A stretch of 64,000 nt of DNA, from contig WRNE01000005.1 of the NCBI GenBank assembly GCA_009776725.1, forward strand, positions 1 through 64,000. Reading direction: 5' to 3'. Made by a program: the position numbers and the translations under genes. This document shows, one piece after another, positions 44,459 to 52,848 of the stretch (position 1 is the stretch's first letter; every line of letters begins with the position of its first letter). The notes under the pieces were generated by a model that did not search any database, was not told the DNA's origin, and worked only from the letters and a program-made list of their open reading frames with translations. Origin of the DNA: Coriobacteriia bacterium. Lineage in GTDB: Bacteria; Actinomycetota; Coriobacteriia; Coriobacteriales; UBA8131.

Positions 44459-45295
44459 ATGAAAAAGACACTGATCACGATATTTGTCCTTATTGCCGGT
44501 GTAGGTATTATCCTATATCCGACAATCAGTAATTACTTTGCCGAAAAAAACAGCTCGAGGGCAATCCGCATATACGATGATAGTATTACCAGCTCTGACG
44601 ATGAGAACCTTGAAAGCGAATGGGAGGCGGCTGAGCAATACAACGAGAGCCTGACCGGCTCGCCTGTCCATGACCCTTTCATCGACGGTTCAGGCATGGC
44701 CATGCCAGACGACTATCGGAAAGTCTTGGACGTCGATGGGGTCATGGGCTACATCGAGATCCCTAAGATCAACGTCTATCTGCCAATCTACCACGGTACC
44801 AATGAGGCGACTTTACGCAGAGGCGTTGGCCACCTGGAAGGCTCGACCCTGCCTATCGGCGGCTCGAACCGTCATTGTGTGCTGACCGGCCATTCTGCCT
44901 TAGCCAGTGCCCGCCTCTTTACCGACTTGACCGAGCTACAAGAAGGCGATGTCTTTTTTCTCTATGTCTTAGGTCATACCCTTGCTTACCAAGTAGACCA
45001 GGTTAAAATCGTCGAGCCGCATAATACTGACGACTTGACCCGTTTAAACAATGGTGACTACTGTACTTTACTGACCTGTACCCCTTATGGCATCAATAGC
45101 CATAGGCTGCTCGTCCGTGGTGTACGTATTGCATATGACCCTGAATTAAGGAACGTTGGCGAGAGTGGTGGGAAGAACCCCTATGACCGTGCCTTTTCGC
45201 TAGTGGCAATTCTAGTTGCCTTCTTGTTGCTTGAAACCATTAAGCTGGTGCTGATCATCAGGCGTAAGAAAGAGACAAAGGCTGTTAAGGAATGA
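44459..45295 (+). CDS. Class C (pilin-polymerising) sortase, lid-bearing
   Basis: A 278-residue membrane transpeptidase. It has an N-terminal anchor (5-24), the class C lid motif DPF (72-74), catalytic His145 (TGHSA), Cys207 in TLLTCTPYG and Arg216 nine residues later, and a second hydrophobic helix at about 245-265 with a basic tail. Class C sortases join pilin subunits through a pilin-motif Lys. It follows the DUF6382-FHA gene by 117 bp on the same strand and overlaps the next sortase by 4 bp. The neighbouring pilin gene, on the opposite strand, is its probable substrate. Confidence 0.92.
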   Translation: MKKTLITIFVLIAGVGIILYPTISNYFAEKNSSRAIRIYDDSITSSDDENLESEWEAAEQYNESLTGSPVHDPFIDGSGMAMPDDYRKVLDVDGVMGYIEIPKINVYLPIYHGTNEATLRRGVGHLEGSTLPIGGSNRHCVLTGHSALASARLFTDLTELQEGDVFFLYVLGHTLAYQVDQVKIVEPHNTDDLTRLNNGDYCTLLTCTPYGINSHRLLVRGVRIAYDPELRNVGESGGKNPYDRAFSLVAILVAFLLLETIKLVLIIRRKKETKAVKE

Positions 45296-46008
45296 ATAGA
45301 TCGAAAAACAGGCGACGGCTGCGTTTGGTACTCGCTTTTATACTAGCTTTAGCCGGCGTGTCGTTTCTCGCTTATCCAACAATTGACAATTGGCTTTATC
45401 AAAACCAGGTCCTACAACAAAAACAGGACTTTACAAGTAGGCTTTATTCCGACCAGGCCGATCAACAAGCCATTTCGTTATTAGACGACTTGTTCTTGTA
45501 TATGCAGTCTGAAAACGAGCGTTTATATGAGGACGGACAAGCTACGCTGGTCGATGCTTTCTCCTACGAACGAAGCGGTATCGATCTAGAGTCTTACGGG
45601 ATAGCAGACGGTTGCATCGGCTTTGTCTCGATTCCATTGATCAATATCGACCTGCCTGTCTACCTAGGGGCGAATACCAGTAATCTAGACAAGGGAGCCG
45701 CCCACCTCACTGAGACCAGCTACCCGATTGGCGGCACTAACACTAATTCTGTGATCGCAGCGCATCGGGGGGAAACCAGGAATATGTTTAGGCATATAAA
45801 CAAACTGGGTGTTGGGGACGAGGTTATCATCACGAACTTCCATGACCAGCTGGTCTACCGGGTAGTCGGTTTTGACATTATCCATCCAAATGACGTTGAT
45901 TTGATCTGCATTCAAGAAGGCCGTGACATGTTGACGCTGATATCATGTCACCCGCCAGGGACCACCACAGCGCGCTACGTTGTTTACTGTGAAAGGTACC
46001 TGCCTTAA
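45292..46008 (+). CDS. Second class C-like sortase lacking the lid motif and C-terminal helix
   Basis: A 238-residue sortase with one N-terminal membrane helix (11-29) and the triad His158 (AAHRG), Cys219 in TLISCHPPG and Arg228 (TARYVVY). It differs from its partner in two ways: no DPF/DPW lid motif is visible (the corresponding area reads LVDAFSYERS), and the protein ends at CERYLP with no second helix. That could mark a subclass for wall anchoring or for a minor pilin. It is translationally coupled to the first sortase by ATGA. Confidence 0.88.
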   Translation: MNRSKNRRRLRLVLAFILALAGVSFLAYPTIDNWLYQNQVLQQKQDFTSRLYSDQADQQAISLLDDLFLYMQSENERLYEDGQATLVDAFSYERSGIDLESYGIADGCIGFVSIPLINIDLPVYLGANTSNLDKGAAHLTETSYPIGGTNTNSVIAAHRGETRNMFRHINKLGVGDEVIITNFHDQLVYRVVGFDIIHPNDVDLICIQEGRDMLTLISCHPPGTTTARYVVYCERYLP

Positions 46009-46052
46009 TCAATACCCGAACACTGGCACTCACTGCTAGCGCTGCTTAGATG

Positions 46053-46085
46053 AAAAACTATGAGCCTTTGTTCAAGGCTCATAGT
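46053..46085 (-). terminator. Intrinsic terminator of the pilin gene
   Basis: On the minus strand ACTATGAGCCTT and AAGGCTCATAGT form a perfect 12-bp stem around a five-base loop, followed by TTTTT. It lies 26 bp after the pilin stop and between converging genes. The same stem may also stop transcription from the sortase side, where no T run follows. Confidence 0.8.
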
Positions 46086-46111
46086 AATCGGATATGAAAT
46101 ACTTTAAAACG

Positions 46112-47665
46112 CTATTTTGTCAGCTGACGGTTCCGTCGTCTAGGTATGGCTATGGATAGCGCTATGCCTAGCAAGACGAAGCCGACGACAGTGCAGATGA
46201 TGACACCGGTACCGCCAGTCACCGGCAAGACAAAACCCTGATGGTTGGTCACTGAGAGCATGTAGGTATAGTTGGTCTCATTTCCGTTGAAAGTGACAAC
46301 GACCGGGTCAGACAGCAGGTTGTAGCCGGACGGTGCTTTCGTTTCGACTATATAGTATGTCTGGTATACCCCGTTGACCTTGTCTTTCAACCCTGTGAAC
46401 TTTCCGGTATTGGCTGGCGAGACTGTATAGTCGGCAGAGCTGCCGAGCGTGTACCACGTCGAGGCCGTCGGGTTGTCCGGGTCGTAGTCATAGAGCACGC
46501 TGTCGCTGTCGATCCTCAAGAAACGGTTTGCACGGGCATTTGCATCGCTGGTAGCGATTTTGAAACTGGAGCCGTTCAATGCAGCCCCGCTTTCGTTTAG
46601 CTTGGTGATGTTTATAGCCGCCGAGTGAATGGTTGGGTCGTCAAAATTGTGTGCCTCATAGTAAATCTGGTTTGTATTGACATACTCGACTGTCGCAGTA
46701 TTGCTGGCAGTGTAATCGGTATAGGTCAGTATTTCGGCTGTCACAGTAATGTCAAAGCTGACAACCATCGTCGTATAGCCACTGAGCAGCGACCGTCCCT
46801 TGCTCGTCAAAGAGACCGTCATCGTTGAGGTAGCCTCTTGGTAGTCCACCTCGAAATCGCCTGCTGCTCCCCTAGCCAAGCCACCTTGAGAGGGTATCGT
46901 GTTTATTTGCACTGATGACTCGACTAAAGCCAAAGCCGGGTCGAACTCGTCAAATACCTCAAACCGCTGGCCGGTGCTGACATCGGCTGGGATTGAGACA
47001 GAGATGGTGTAGTTCACTGTGTCCCCAACTGCGACGGCTTCGTCCGTCCCAACCCGTTTGACAATGGTGAGCTCCTCGTTCTTTGGGTAGACATGAACGT
47101 CTTGGATCCAACCGTCTCCAGTAGGATTAGTCATCGGCACAGCTACCAAGAAAGGCGCTATGGCAGAGCTGATGTACATCCTCTCACCGGTGATGGCATT
47201 GCGGATGTCTGTAGAGGCAGCGATGTTCTCGATGACTAGATAAAGGCCTTGGTCCAGGTTCATCGAAGATGCCAGCCCGTTCCCAGCCGTAGTGACACTG
47301 CCAACCGATGTCACAGGGTATGACCCGAGCAAGGCACCGCCTGTACTGAACACCTGGAGCGAATTGTTGTTCAAGGCATAGATTGCCCCTGCTGCAGGAA
47401 TGCCGCTGCCCGTGTTTACCTTATAGAGATCGAACTGTATGCCATTTGCTGGGATAACGTCTGTCCAAGTACTGGTATTCTGCTCAGTCCCGTTTGCCGT
47501 CCCACCTGTTGGGCTGCCGATGTACTTGTGGATATACAGGTTGCCCGTGGCTGGCGGCAGCGGGTCAGCCAAAGCTGTCATCATAACAGCTGTGCCCATC
47601 AGAGCAACAATCAGTAAGACACTGACTGCTTTGAATCGATTCCTTGCCAACACCTTTTTCCTCAT
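46112..47665 (-). CDS. LPXTG-anchored major pilin (isopeptide-forming backbone)
   Basis: A 517-residue surface protein with the full Gram-positive pilin plan. A Sec signal (1-33, ending ALA) is followed by the pilin motif YPKN (193-196, Lys195 for polymerisation), Ig-like D2 and Cna-B-type domains, the E-box YIVETKAPSGY (438-448, Glu441), and the sorting signal LPVTG (480-484) with hydrophobic helix and basic tail RRRNR. Lys and Asn residues for internal isopeptide bonds should lie in the domain cores. It is on the minus strand, converging with the two sortases. No tip or minor pilin gene is seen. Confidence 0.92.
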   Translation of the reverse strand: MRKKVLARNRFKAVSVLLIVALMGTAVMMTALADPLPPATGNLYIHKYIGSPTGGTANGTEQNTSTWTDVIPANGIQFDLYKVNTGSGIPAAGAIYALNNNSLQVFSTGGALLGSYPVTSVGSVTTAGNGLASSMNLDQGLYLVIENIAASTDIRNAITGERMYISSAIAPFLVAVPMTNPTGDGWIQDVHVYPKNEELTIVKRVGTDEAVAVGDTVNYTISVSIPADVSTGQRFEVFDEFDPALALVESSVQINTIPSQGGLARGAAGDFEVDYQEATSTMTVSLTSKGRSLLSGYTTMVVSFDITVTAEILTYTDYTASNTATVEYVNTNQIYYEAHNFDDPTIHSAAINITKLNESGAALNGSSFKIATSDANARANRFLRIDSDSVLYDYDPDNPTASTWYTLGSSADYTVSPANTGKFTGLKDKVNGVYQTYYIVETKAPSGYNLLSDPVVVTFNGNETNYTYMLSVTNHQGFVLPVTGGTGVIICTVVGFVLLGIALSIAIPRRRNRQLTK

Positions 47666-47735
47666 TGTTTTTCTCCCTTATCGATTTTCCGTGAGTTTAC
47701 TGTCAATCCAAAAAACCCTATGGTCGTTTTGCATG

Positions 47736-47999
47736 TCATACGAAGGCACGCAAAAAACCTGCACGCCTGGATACATGTTTTTTCTCTATTTGGTTGATCA
47801 ATGGTTTGATGGAACAAATTACCGAAATGCCTAATAATGCGATTTCGAAAGGACGGCTAGCAATCGGATCTTTGAATTCCCCTAGACAAGCTGTGCCAGC
47901 CGTAGCGGTCAGAATAGCTACGAGCCATAGGCTTATAAATATAATTTGTAGAACACATGACAAGCTTCTTATAAGGCGGTGCTTACCTTGTTCGCTCAC
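47736..47999 (-). CDS. Small two-helix membrane protein upstream of the pilin gene
   Basis: An 87-residue frame starting at GTG 47999 with AGAGAGGG about eight bases upstream. It has two hydrophobic helices (about 12-34 and 50-66) separated by GEFKDPIASRPFE and ends with a basic tail. It sits 70 bp ahead of the pilin gene on the same strand. No family is recognised. It may be a genuine small accessory gene or a decayed remnant; codon use is ordinary. Confidence 0.42.
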   Translation of the reverse strand: MSEQGKHRLIRSLSCVLQIIFISLWLVAILTATAGTACLGEFKDPIASRPFEIALLGISVICSIKPLINQIEKKHVSRRAGFLRAFV

Positions 48000-48145
48000 A
48001 AGCCCGGTTCCCTCTCTTTAACGATCCGACAGGATCAGAACCCAACAGCTCTTTGCATAAAACAGCTGTGCAATAAAGCGACTTTTATTCGAGTTAAACG
48101 CCCAGTTAAATGATGAATCCTCTCGCATTCACATGGGTTACTAAC

Positions 48146-48175
48146 ACTATAACATCAGTCACAAAGCTCTCGCAA
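48146..48175 (-). promoter_or_regulatory. Possible promoter of the pilin operon
   Basis: On the minus strand TTGCGA (48170-48175) and TATAGT (48146-48151) are 18 bases apart. They leave a leader of about 140 bases before the small membrane protein gene. The remainder of the 289-bp gap to queA shows no gene. Confidence 0.35.
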
Positions 48176-48288
48176 CAGAAATTGACGAAAACCTGACATT
48201 ATCATCGGGCCTGGTGTATGCTAGTAGATCAGGATAATGTTTTTAAGATTATAACAATTCAGATTTGGCAGTCTGGGCCCGTGTAGGT

Positions 48289-49335
48289 CTAGACAATAAG
48301 CATAGCGTCCCCGTAGCTATAGAAGCGATAACCGGCTTTGATCGCCTGAGCGTATGCGTCTAAGACCTTCTCCCGCTGATAGAAAGCAGACACCAGCATC
48401 AACAGCGTTGACTTTGGCAGGTGGAAATTGGTGATCAAGGCGTCAGTCATCTGAAACTGGTAACCGGGGTAGATAAAGATGTCAGTGCTTCGCCAACCAG
48501 GCAAAACAGACGTGGCTCCCGGTGCAATCGAGCTTTCCAGCGTACGCACCGATGTAGTGCCGACGCAAATGACCCGGCGCTTGTCCTGGTGGGCTTGGCT
48601 TATAAGGCTAGCAGTCTCTGCATCTATATGATACCACTCAGAATGCATATGATGGGCCTCGATGTCCTGGCTCTGGACCGTCTGGAATGTCCCACTGCCG
48701 ACATGGAGGGTGATTTGTGTAATTTGGACCCCTCTGTCTTGGCAATCCTTGATTAATTCCGAAGTAAAGTGTAGACCAGCAGTCGGGGCTGCTACCGAGC
48801 CAGGTGCTTTAGCATAGACCGTCTGATAACGTTGGTAGTCCTGGTCTTGAGCAGTGCGTTTGATATAGGGCGGTAAGGGCAGGACGCCGTTCTTTTCTAT
48901 CGCCTCGTATACTGGCTGGTTAGAAAGCAACTTGACCTGTACCGACCCGTCGGCGTTTTTCATTATGACCTCTGCCGACAGATCGTCAGTAAAGTCGACC
49001 GTGTCGCCTGCTTTCAGGCGTCGGGCCGGACGCGCCAGGGCAAGCCAGTCCCGGGTATCAACCTCATAGCCGTCCAACGGCCCAGTAAGCATTATCTCAA
49101 TGCTTGCCCCACTGCCTCTCTTCGTGCCAATCAACCGGGCCGGTATGACCCGGGAGTCGTTGAACACCAAGACGTCACCGCTGTCCAACAAGCCGGGCAG
49201 GTCGGAGAAATAATAGTGGCCAATGCTGAAATCCGTCCTGTCCACTAGCATCAGGCGCGAGTCGTCCCGCCGTTCGGCAGGCTCTTGGGCTATAGCCTCA
49301 GGTGGCAGGTCGTAATCGAATAAGTCGAGATCCAA
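48289..49335 (-). CDS. queA: S-adenosylmethionine:tRNA ribosyltransferase-isomerase (QueA)
   Basis: A 348-residue queuosine-pathway enzyme that adds the epoxycyclopentane ring precursor to preQ1 in tRNA. The family blocks are all there: DYDLPPEAIAQEPAERRDDSRLM at the start, GDVLVFNDSRVIPARL, KAPGSVAAPTAGLHFT, HVGSGTF, GTTSVRTLES and TNFHLPKSTLLMLVSAF. It directly abuts the radical SAM gene upstream, so both share a transcript with thrS. No other queuosine gene is in the window. Confidence 0.95.
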   Translation of the reverse strand: MDLDLFDYDLPPEAIAQEPAERRDDSRLMLVDRTDFSIGHYYFSDLPGLLDSGDVLVFNDSRVIPARLIGTKRGSGASIEIMLTGPLDGYEVDTRDWLALARPARRLKAGDTVDFTDDLSAEVIMKNADGSVQVKLLSNQPVYEAIEKNGVLPLPPYIKRTAQDQDYQRYQTVYAKAPGSVAAPTAGLHFTSELIKDCQDRGVQITQITLHVGSGTFQTVQSQDIEAHHMHSEWYHIDAETASLISQAHQDKRRVICVGTTSVRTLESSIAPGATSVLPGWRSTDIFIYPGYQFQMTDALITNFHLPKSTLLMLVSAFYQREKVLDAYAQAIKAGYRFYSYGDAMLIV

Positions 49336-50241
49336 TCAACCATCAACTCCAGTCAAGTCGAAATCCGGGATGAACGAGCTGTCGTCACTCCCCTCTTCCT
49401 GCATATAGCTATGGGTGATGCCGAGGTCTAATACGTGGTCGATCAATAGATCGTAATGCCAGGGATCGACCTTGGCCCCAAGCTCCGGGAACCTATCGCC
49501 TATGCCGACGATGGGTGTGTACTGGCCTAGCAGCGAGTAGCAAACAGTGTTGCCAAAAAGGCTGAACACCTTGTCCACGCACCTGGTTGCCTCGTCTAGC
49601 TGATCGGGCAACAGCAAAAAGCGGACGATCAGGCCGCTGGCCAACAGCCCTTGGCTGTCCAGCCGGTAGCCTCCAACCAAGTCATAGGCAGCCGCAATGG
49701 CCTCGATAGCCACGCTCGGGTAGTCAGCGGCTGCTGAATACTTATAAGCGAGCTCACTGCTGTCATATCGGTAGTCAAATATATAGGCGTCTACAGTATC
49801 TTCAAGCAGCTTGATTGTTCTGGTGGTCTCATAAGCCGAGCTGTTCCAGATGACCGGGACACTAAGGCCCAGCTCCCGGGCTATGCGTACAGCCCTTACG
49901 ACCTCGTCAGTGTATTGGGTAGCAGTGACCAAGTTGATGTTGTGGGCGCCTTGCATGGCAAGACCGTGCATAATCCCGCCTAGTTTATGCACACTGATGT
50001 CGACCCCGAAAGAGCCCAGCGAGATCAGGTGGTTTTGGCAGTAGGCACAGCGTAGCGGACAGTTCGAAAAGAAGACAGTGCCTGACCCCTTGGTTCCCGA
50101 AACGGGCGGCTCCTCCCAATGATGAAGGGCAGCCCGCGCAACCCGAAGCTTAGACGAGGCACCACAATAACCGGTCTCCCCTAAGTAGCGTAGAGCTTGG
50201 CAATTGCGCGGGCACAGCATACATTTGTCTTGGACAGGCAT
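49336..50241 (-). CDS. PflX-like radical SAM protein (COG1313)
   Basis: A 301-residue protein with the radical SAM motif CPLRCAYC (Cys61, 65, 68) and an extra N-terminal Cys group CMLCPRNC...YCG (Cys7, 10, 14, 26) seen in the PflX/YgkN-type relatives of pyruvate formate-lyase activases. GTVFFSNCPLRCAYCQN and the VIWNSSAYE block are also typical. Its target enzyme is unknown. A frame-open GTG at 50292 abuts the thrS stop without a ribosome site; ATG 50241 has GAAGG at seven bases and matches the family start, so it is preferred. queA follows directly. Confidence 0.8.
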   Translation of the reverse strand: MPVQDKCMLCPRNCQALRYLGETGYCGASSKLRVARAALHHWEEPPVSGTKGSGTVFFSNCPLRCAYCQNHLISLGSFGVDISVHKLGGIMHGLAMQGAHNINLVTATQYTDEVVRAVRIARELGLSVPVIWNSSAYETTRTIKLLEDTVDAYIFDYRYDSSELAYKYSAAADYPSVAIEAIAAAYDLVGGYRLDSQGLLASGLIVRFLLLPDQLDEATRCVDKVFSLFGNTVCYSLLGQYTPIVGIGDRFPELGAKVDPWHYDLLIDHVLDLGITHSYMQEEGSDDSSFIPDFDLTGVDG

Positions 50242-50292
50242 CTGATAGCCTTCATTATAGCTATAATGTGGATAAGACCACGTCAACTGCAC

Positions 50293-52209
50293 TTATATCT
50301 GGGAGTCCTTGATGACTTGGGCAAAGCCATCCAAGTCTTGGGCCCCTAGGTCTCCTTGGCTTCTTTCGCGCACACTAACGGTCTTCTCCGCAGACTCTTT
50401 ATCCCCTACTACCAGCATGTAGGGCACTTTGGCAATCTGGGCTTTGGCGATCTTGGCGCGCATCGGCTCGTTTTGGTCGTAGACAGCCACACGGCCTCCG
50501 ACTGCCTCTAGCGTATTACGTACGACAGACGCATAGTCGAGGTGCTTGTCGGACACTGGGATAATGGCGACTTGGACAGGTGCCAGCCAGAGCGGCAGGG
50601 CCCCTGAGTAGTGCTCGATGAGGATGCCCAAGAAACGCTCGATCGAGCCAAAGATAGCCCGATGCAGCATCCAGGGCTGGGCTTCGGAGTTGTCGGCTGT
50701 CCTATAGGTCAAATTGAAGCGTTCGGGGAAGTTGAAATCGACTTGGATGGTCGAGCACTGCCAGTAACGCCCGATAGCGTCCCTGACCTTGATATCGATC
50801 TTCGGCCCGTAAAAGGCACCGTCCCCTTCGTTGATGTCAAATTCCAACCCATGCCTGCGGCAGGCCTCCATCAATGACTCGGTGGCATACTCCCACTTGT
50901 CGTCGTCACCGATAGACATTTCCGGCCGAGTGGAGATCTCGGCATAATATGTAAAGCCGAAGGTCTCCATAATAAAGTCCACGATGTCCAGCATTTTCAA
51001 GACCTCGTCGATCACCTGGTCTTGGGTGCAGAAGATATGGGCATCGTCTTGGGTAAACCCGCGGGCACGCAGCAGCCCGTGTACCGCACCGCTCATTTCG
51101 TGCCGATAGACTGTGCCGAACTCAAAGTAGCGAAGCGGCAAGTCGCGATAGGACCGCAGCTCGTTGTCATAGAGAAGGACATGGCCGGGACAGTTCATGG
51201 GTTTGATAGCGAACTCGGATAGCTTGGAGAGGTCCTTCTCCTCGCTCTCGTCAATCTCGAAGAAATACATGTTCTCATGGTAAAAGTCGTAATGGCCGCT
51301 GATCTTCCAGAGGTCGGCATTGTAGATATGGGGGGTGATGACTTCTTGGTAGCCACGCTTGTACAGGTCCCGTCGCAGCCATTCCTGCATAATGCGGATA
51401 ACCCTGGCTCCCGCTGGCTGGTACAAGGGCAAGCCAATGCCGGCGCGCTCGTCAGTGATATAGATGCCCAGCTCCCGGCCAAGCCGCCGATGGTCGCGCT
51501 TCTCGGCTTCTTCGATGCGTGTCAGGTACTCTGTCTGATCAGCCTCGCTGAACCAGGCCGTCCCATACAGGCGCTGCATCACTTCACGCTCCGAGTCGCC
51601 TCGCCAATATGCGCCAGCAATACGCATCAGCTTGAAGGCCTTGATGTTTGTGCTGCTCGGCACATGCGGGCCACGGCAGAGGTCGACAAAGTCGCCAAGC
51701 CTGTAGACCGAGATGGTTTCTCCATCAGTAAAGTCATCGATAAGCTCTAGCTTCAAATGCTGGTCGGCAAAGATCTCGCGGGCTTCATCCTCGCTTACCT
51801 CAGACCTTTGGAAAGGCAGGCCGGCTGCGATTATCTCGCCCATCTTCGACTCGATCGCTTGAAAGTCGTCGCTGGACAAAGGACGGTCGAGCAAGATGTC
51901 GTAATAAAAGCCGTCCTCGATGTCTGGCCCAACCCCGAACTGGGCGTTGGGGTAGAGGGCGCGAATGGCTGCTGCCATGACATGCGAGGCAGAATGACGC
52001 AGGTACTCGAGGGCACCAGGGCTTTTATCGGTGACGATCTCTACCGAGTCGCCGTCATTTAGCTGTCTAGAAAGGTCGACGGCTGCGCCGTTGACCTTTG
52101 CCACAAGGGCGCCTTGTCCAAGCCCCTTGCTGATTGTCGTTGCCAAATCTAAAGCAGTTGTACTTGATTCCAGCTCTTTAAAAGAGCCGTCAGGTAATGT
52201 AATTCTCAT
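50293..52209 (-). CDS. thrS: Threonine--tRNA ligase
   Basis: A 638-residue class II synthetase. An N-terminal TGS domain (1-62) and editing domain, with HSASHVMAAAIRALYPNAQFGVGPDIEDGFYYD, precede the catalytic core (MNCPGHVLLY, GAVHGLLRARGFTQDDAHIFC, MLHRAIFGSIERFLGILIEHY) and anticodon domain. ATG 52209 has AGGAAG at five bases; a frame-open ATG at 52251 lacks a site. I found no T-box in the short upstream gap. Confidence 0.95.
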   Translation of the reverse strand: MRITLPDGSFKELESSTTALDLATTISKGLGQGALVAKVNGAAVDLSRQLNDGDSVEIVTDKSPGALEYLRHSASHVMAAAIRALYPNAQFGVGPDIEDGFYYDILLDRPLSSDDFQAIESKMGEIIAAGLPFQRSEVSEDEAREIFADQHLKLELIDDFTDGETISVYRLGDFVDLCRGPHVPSSTNIKAFKLMRIAGAYWRGDSEREVMQRLYGTAWFSEADQTEYLTRIEEAEKRDHRRLGRELGIYITDERAGIGLPLYQPAGARVIRIMQEWLRRDLYKRGYQEVITPHIYNADLWKISGHYDFYHENMYFFEIDESEEKDLSKLSEFAIKPMNCPGHVLLYDNELRSYRDLPLRYFEFGTVYRHEMSGAVHGLLRARGFTQDDAHIFCTQDQVIDEVLKMLDIVDFIMETFGFTYYAEISTRPEMSIGDDDKWEYATESLMEACRRHGLEFDINEGDGAFYGPKIDIKVRDAIGRYWQCSTIQVDFNFPERFNLTYRTADNSEAQPWMLHRAIFGSIERFLGILIEHYSGALPLWLAPVQVAIIPVSDKHLDYASVVRNTLEAVGGRVAVYDQNEPMRAKIAKAQIAKVPYMLVVGDKESAEKTVSVRERSQGDLGAQDLDGFAQVIKDSQI

Positions 52210-52259
52210 GTTACTTCCTTTAATTGTGAGTTCGATTATTCGATAAACCAAACAAGCCG

Positions 52260-52694
52260 TCAGCTAGTCGGAGTACAGCAGTAGGGGCATACTTTCCATT
52301 CAGGGTTTAAAGCATGGCCACATGACTTGCACTCGTTGCGCAGCTGGGTACCGCACTGCGGGCACATCAGGTATTCACGTTCTACCGGATAGCCGCAGTG
52401 TGCACACTCTCCATACTGCATAAGCTGACGTTGTTTTAATGTAAAGTCCAAATCTTGCTCGTCTTTGTCAGAGAGTAACATCGGTGGACGAAGCATTGAG
52501 TAGGTAAAGGCACCCATAAAGGGGATAAGACCTATCAGACCCCAGACGATAGGATTCGCTCCTCGAAGATATGCGTCTCGGATTACCCATATCAAGGATA
52601 TGAGGTAAAGAGCAAAAATCACAACAACAATACTCATGAGAAACATGCGCATCTCAGGAGTAATGATGGAATTAATCACATCTGACAGGTCCAT
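52260..52694 (-). CDS. Membrane protein with double zinc ribbon
   Basis: A 144-residue protein with two hydrophobic helices (about 16-38 and 47-62) followed by two zinc ribbons: CAHCGYP...CPQCG and CKSCGHA...CPYCC. AAGAGGAGT precedes the ATG at 52694. Zinc-ribbon membrane proteins of this layout are widespread and mostly uncharacterised. It lies between folC and thrS on the same strand, but the 154-bp gap with a terminator separates it from folC. Confidence 0.75.
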   Translation of the reverse strand: MDLSDVINSIITPEMRMFLMSIVVVIFALYLISLIWVIRDAYLRGANPIVWGLIGLIPFMGAFTYSMLRPPMLLSDKDEQDLDFTLKQRQLMQYGECAHCGYPVEREYLMCPQCGTQLRNECKSCGHALNPEWKVCPYCCTPTS

Positions 52695-52804
52695 TGACTC
52701 CTCTTATCAAGAAATATAACCATCTCATCGATACTGCCATATCGGTCATTCTAACAAATATACTCTAAAAGCTCCGTCTAAACCGCAGTGATCGATAAAA
52801 TGAT

Positions 52805-52832
52805 AAAAAAGCTATAGCAGTTAAAAGCTATA
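52805..52832 (-). terminator. Intrinsic terminator after folC
   Basis: On the minus strand TATAGC pairs with GCTATA (six bp, eight-base loop) and is followed two bases later by TTTTTT. It lies within 45 bp of the folC stop. The stem is short, so efficiency may be moderate. Confidence 0.6.
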
Positions 52833-52848
52833 CGAAGCGAGGCTAAAG

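Noticed and set aside
42990-46008. Treating sortases as part of the secretion operon
   Set aside because: Same strand, but a 117-bp gap with its own possible -10 and a clear functional link to the neighbouring pilin argue for a separate unit.
52210-52259. T-box leader before thrS (and before valS at 56851-56932)
   Set aside because: The gaps are only 50 and 82 bp, with no T-box core sequence or terminator/antiterminator pair.
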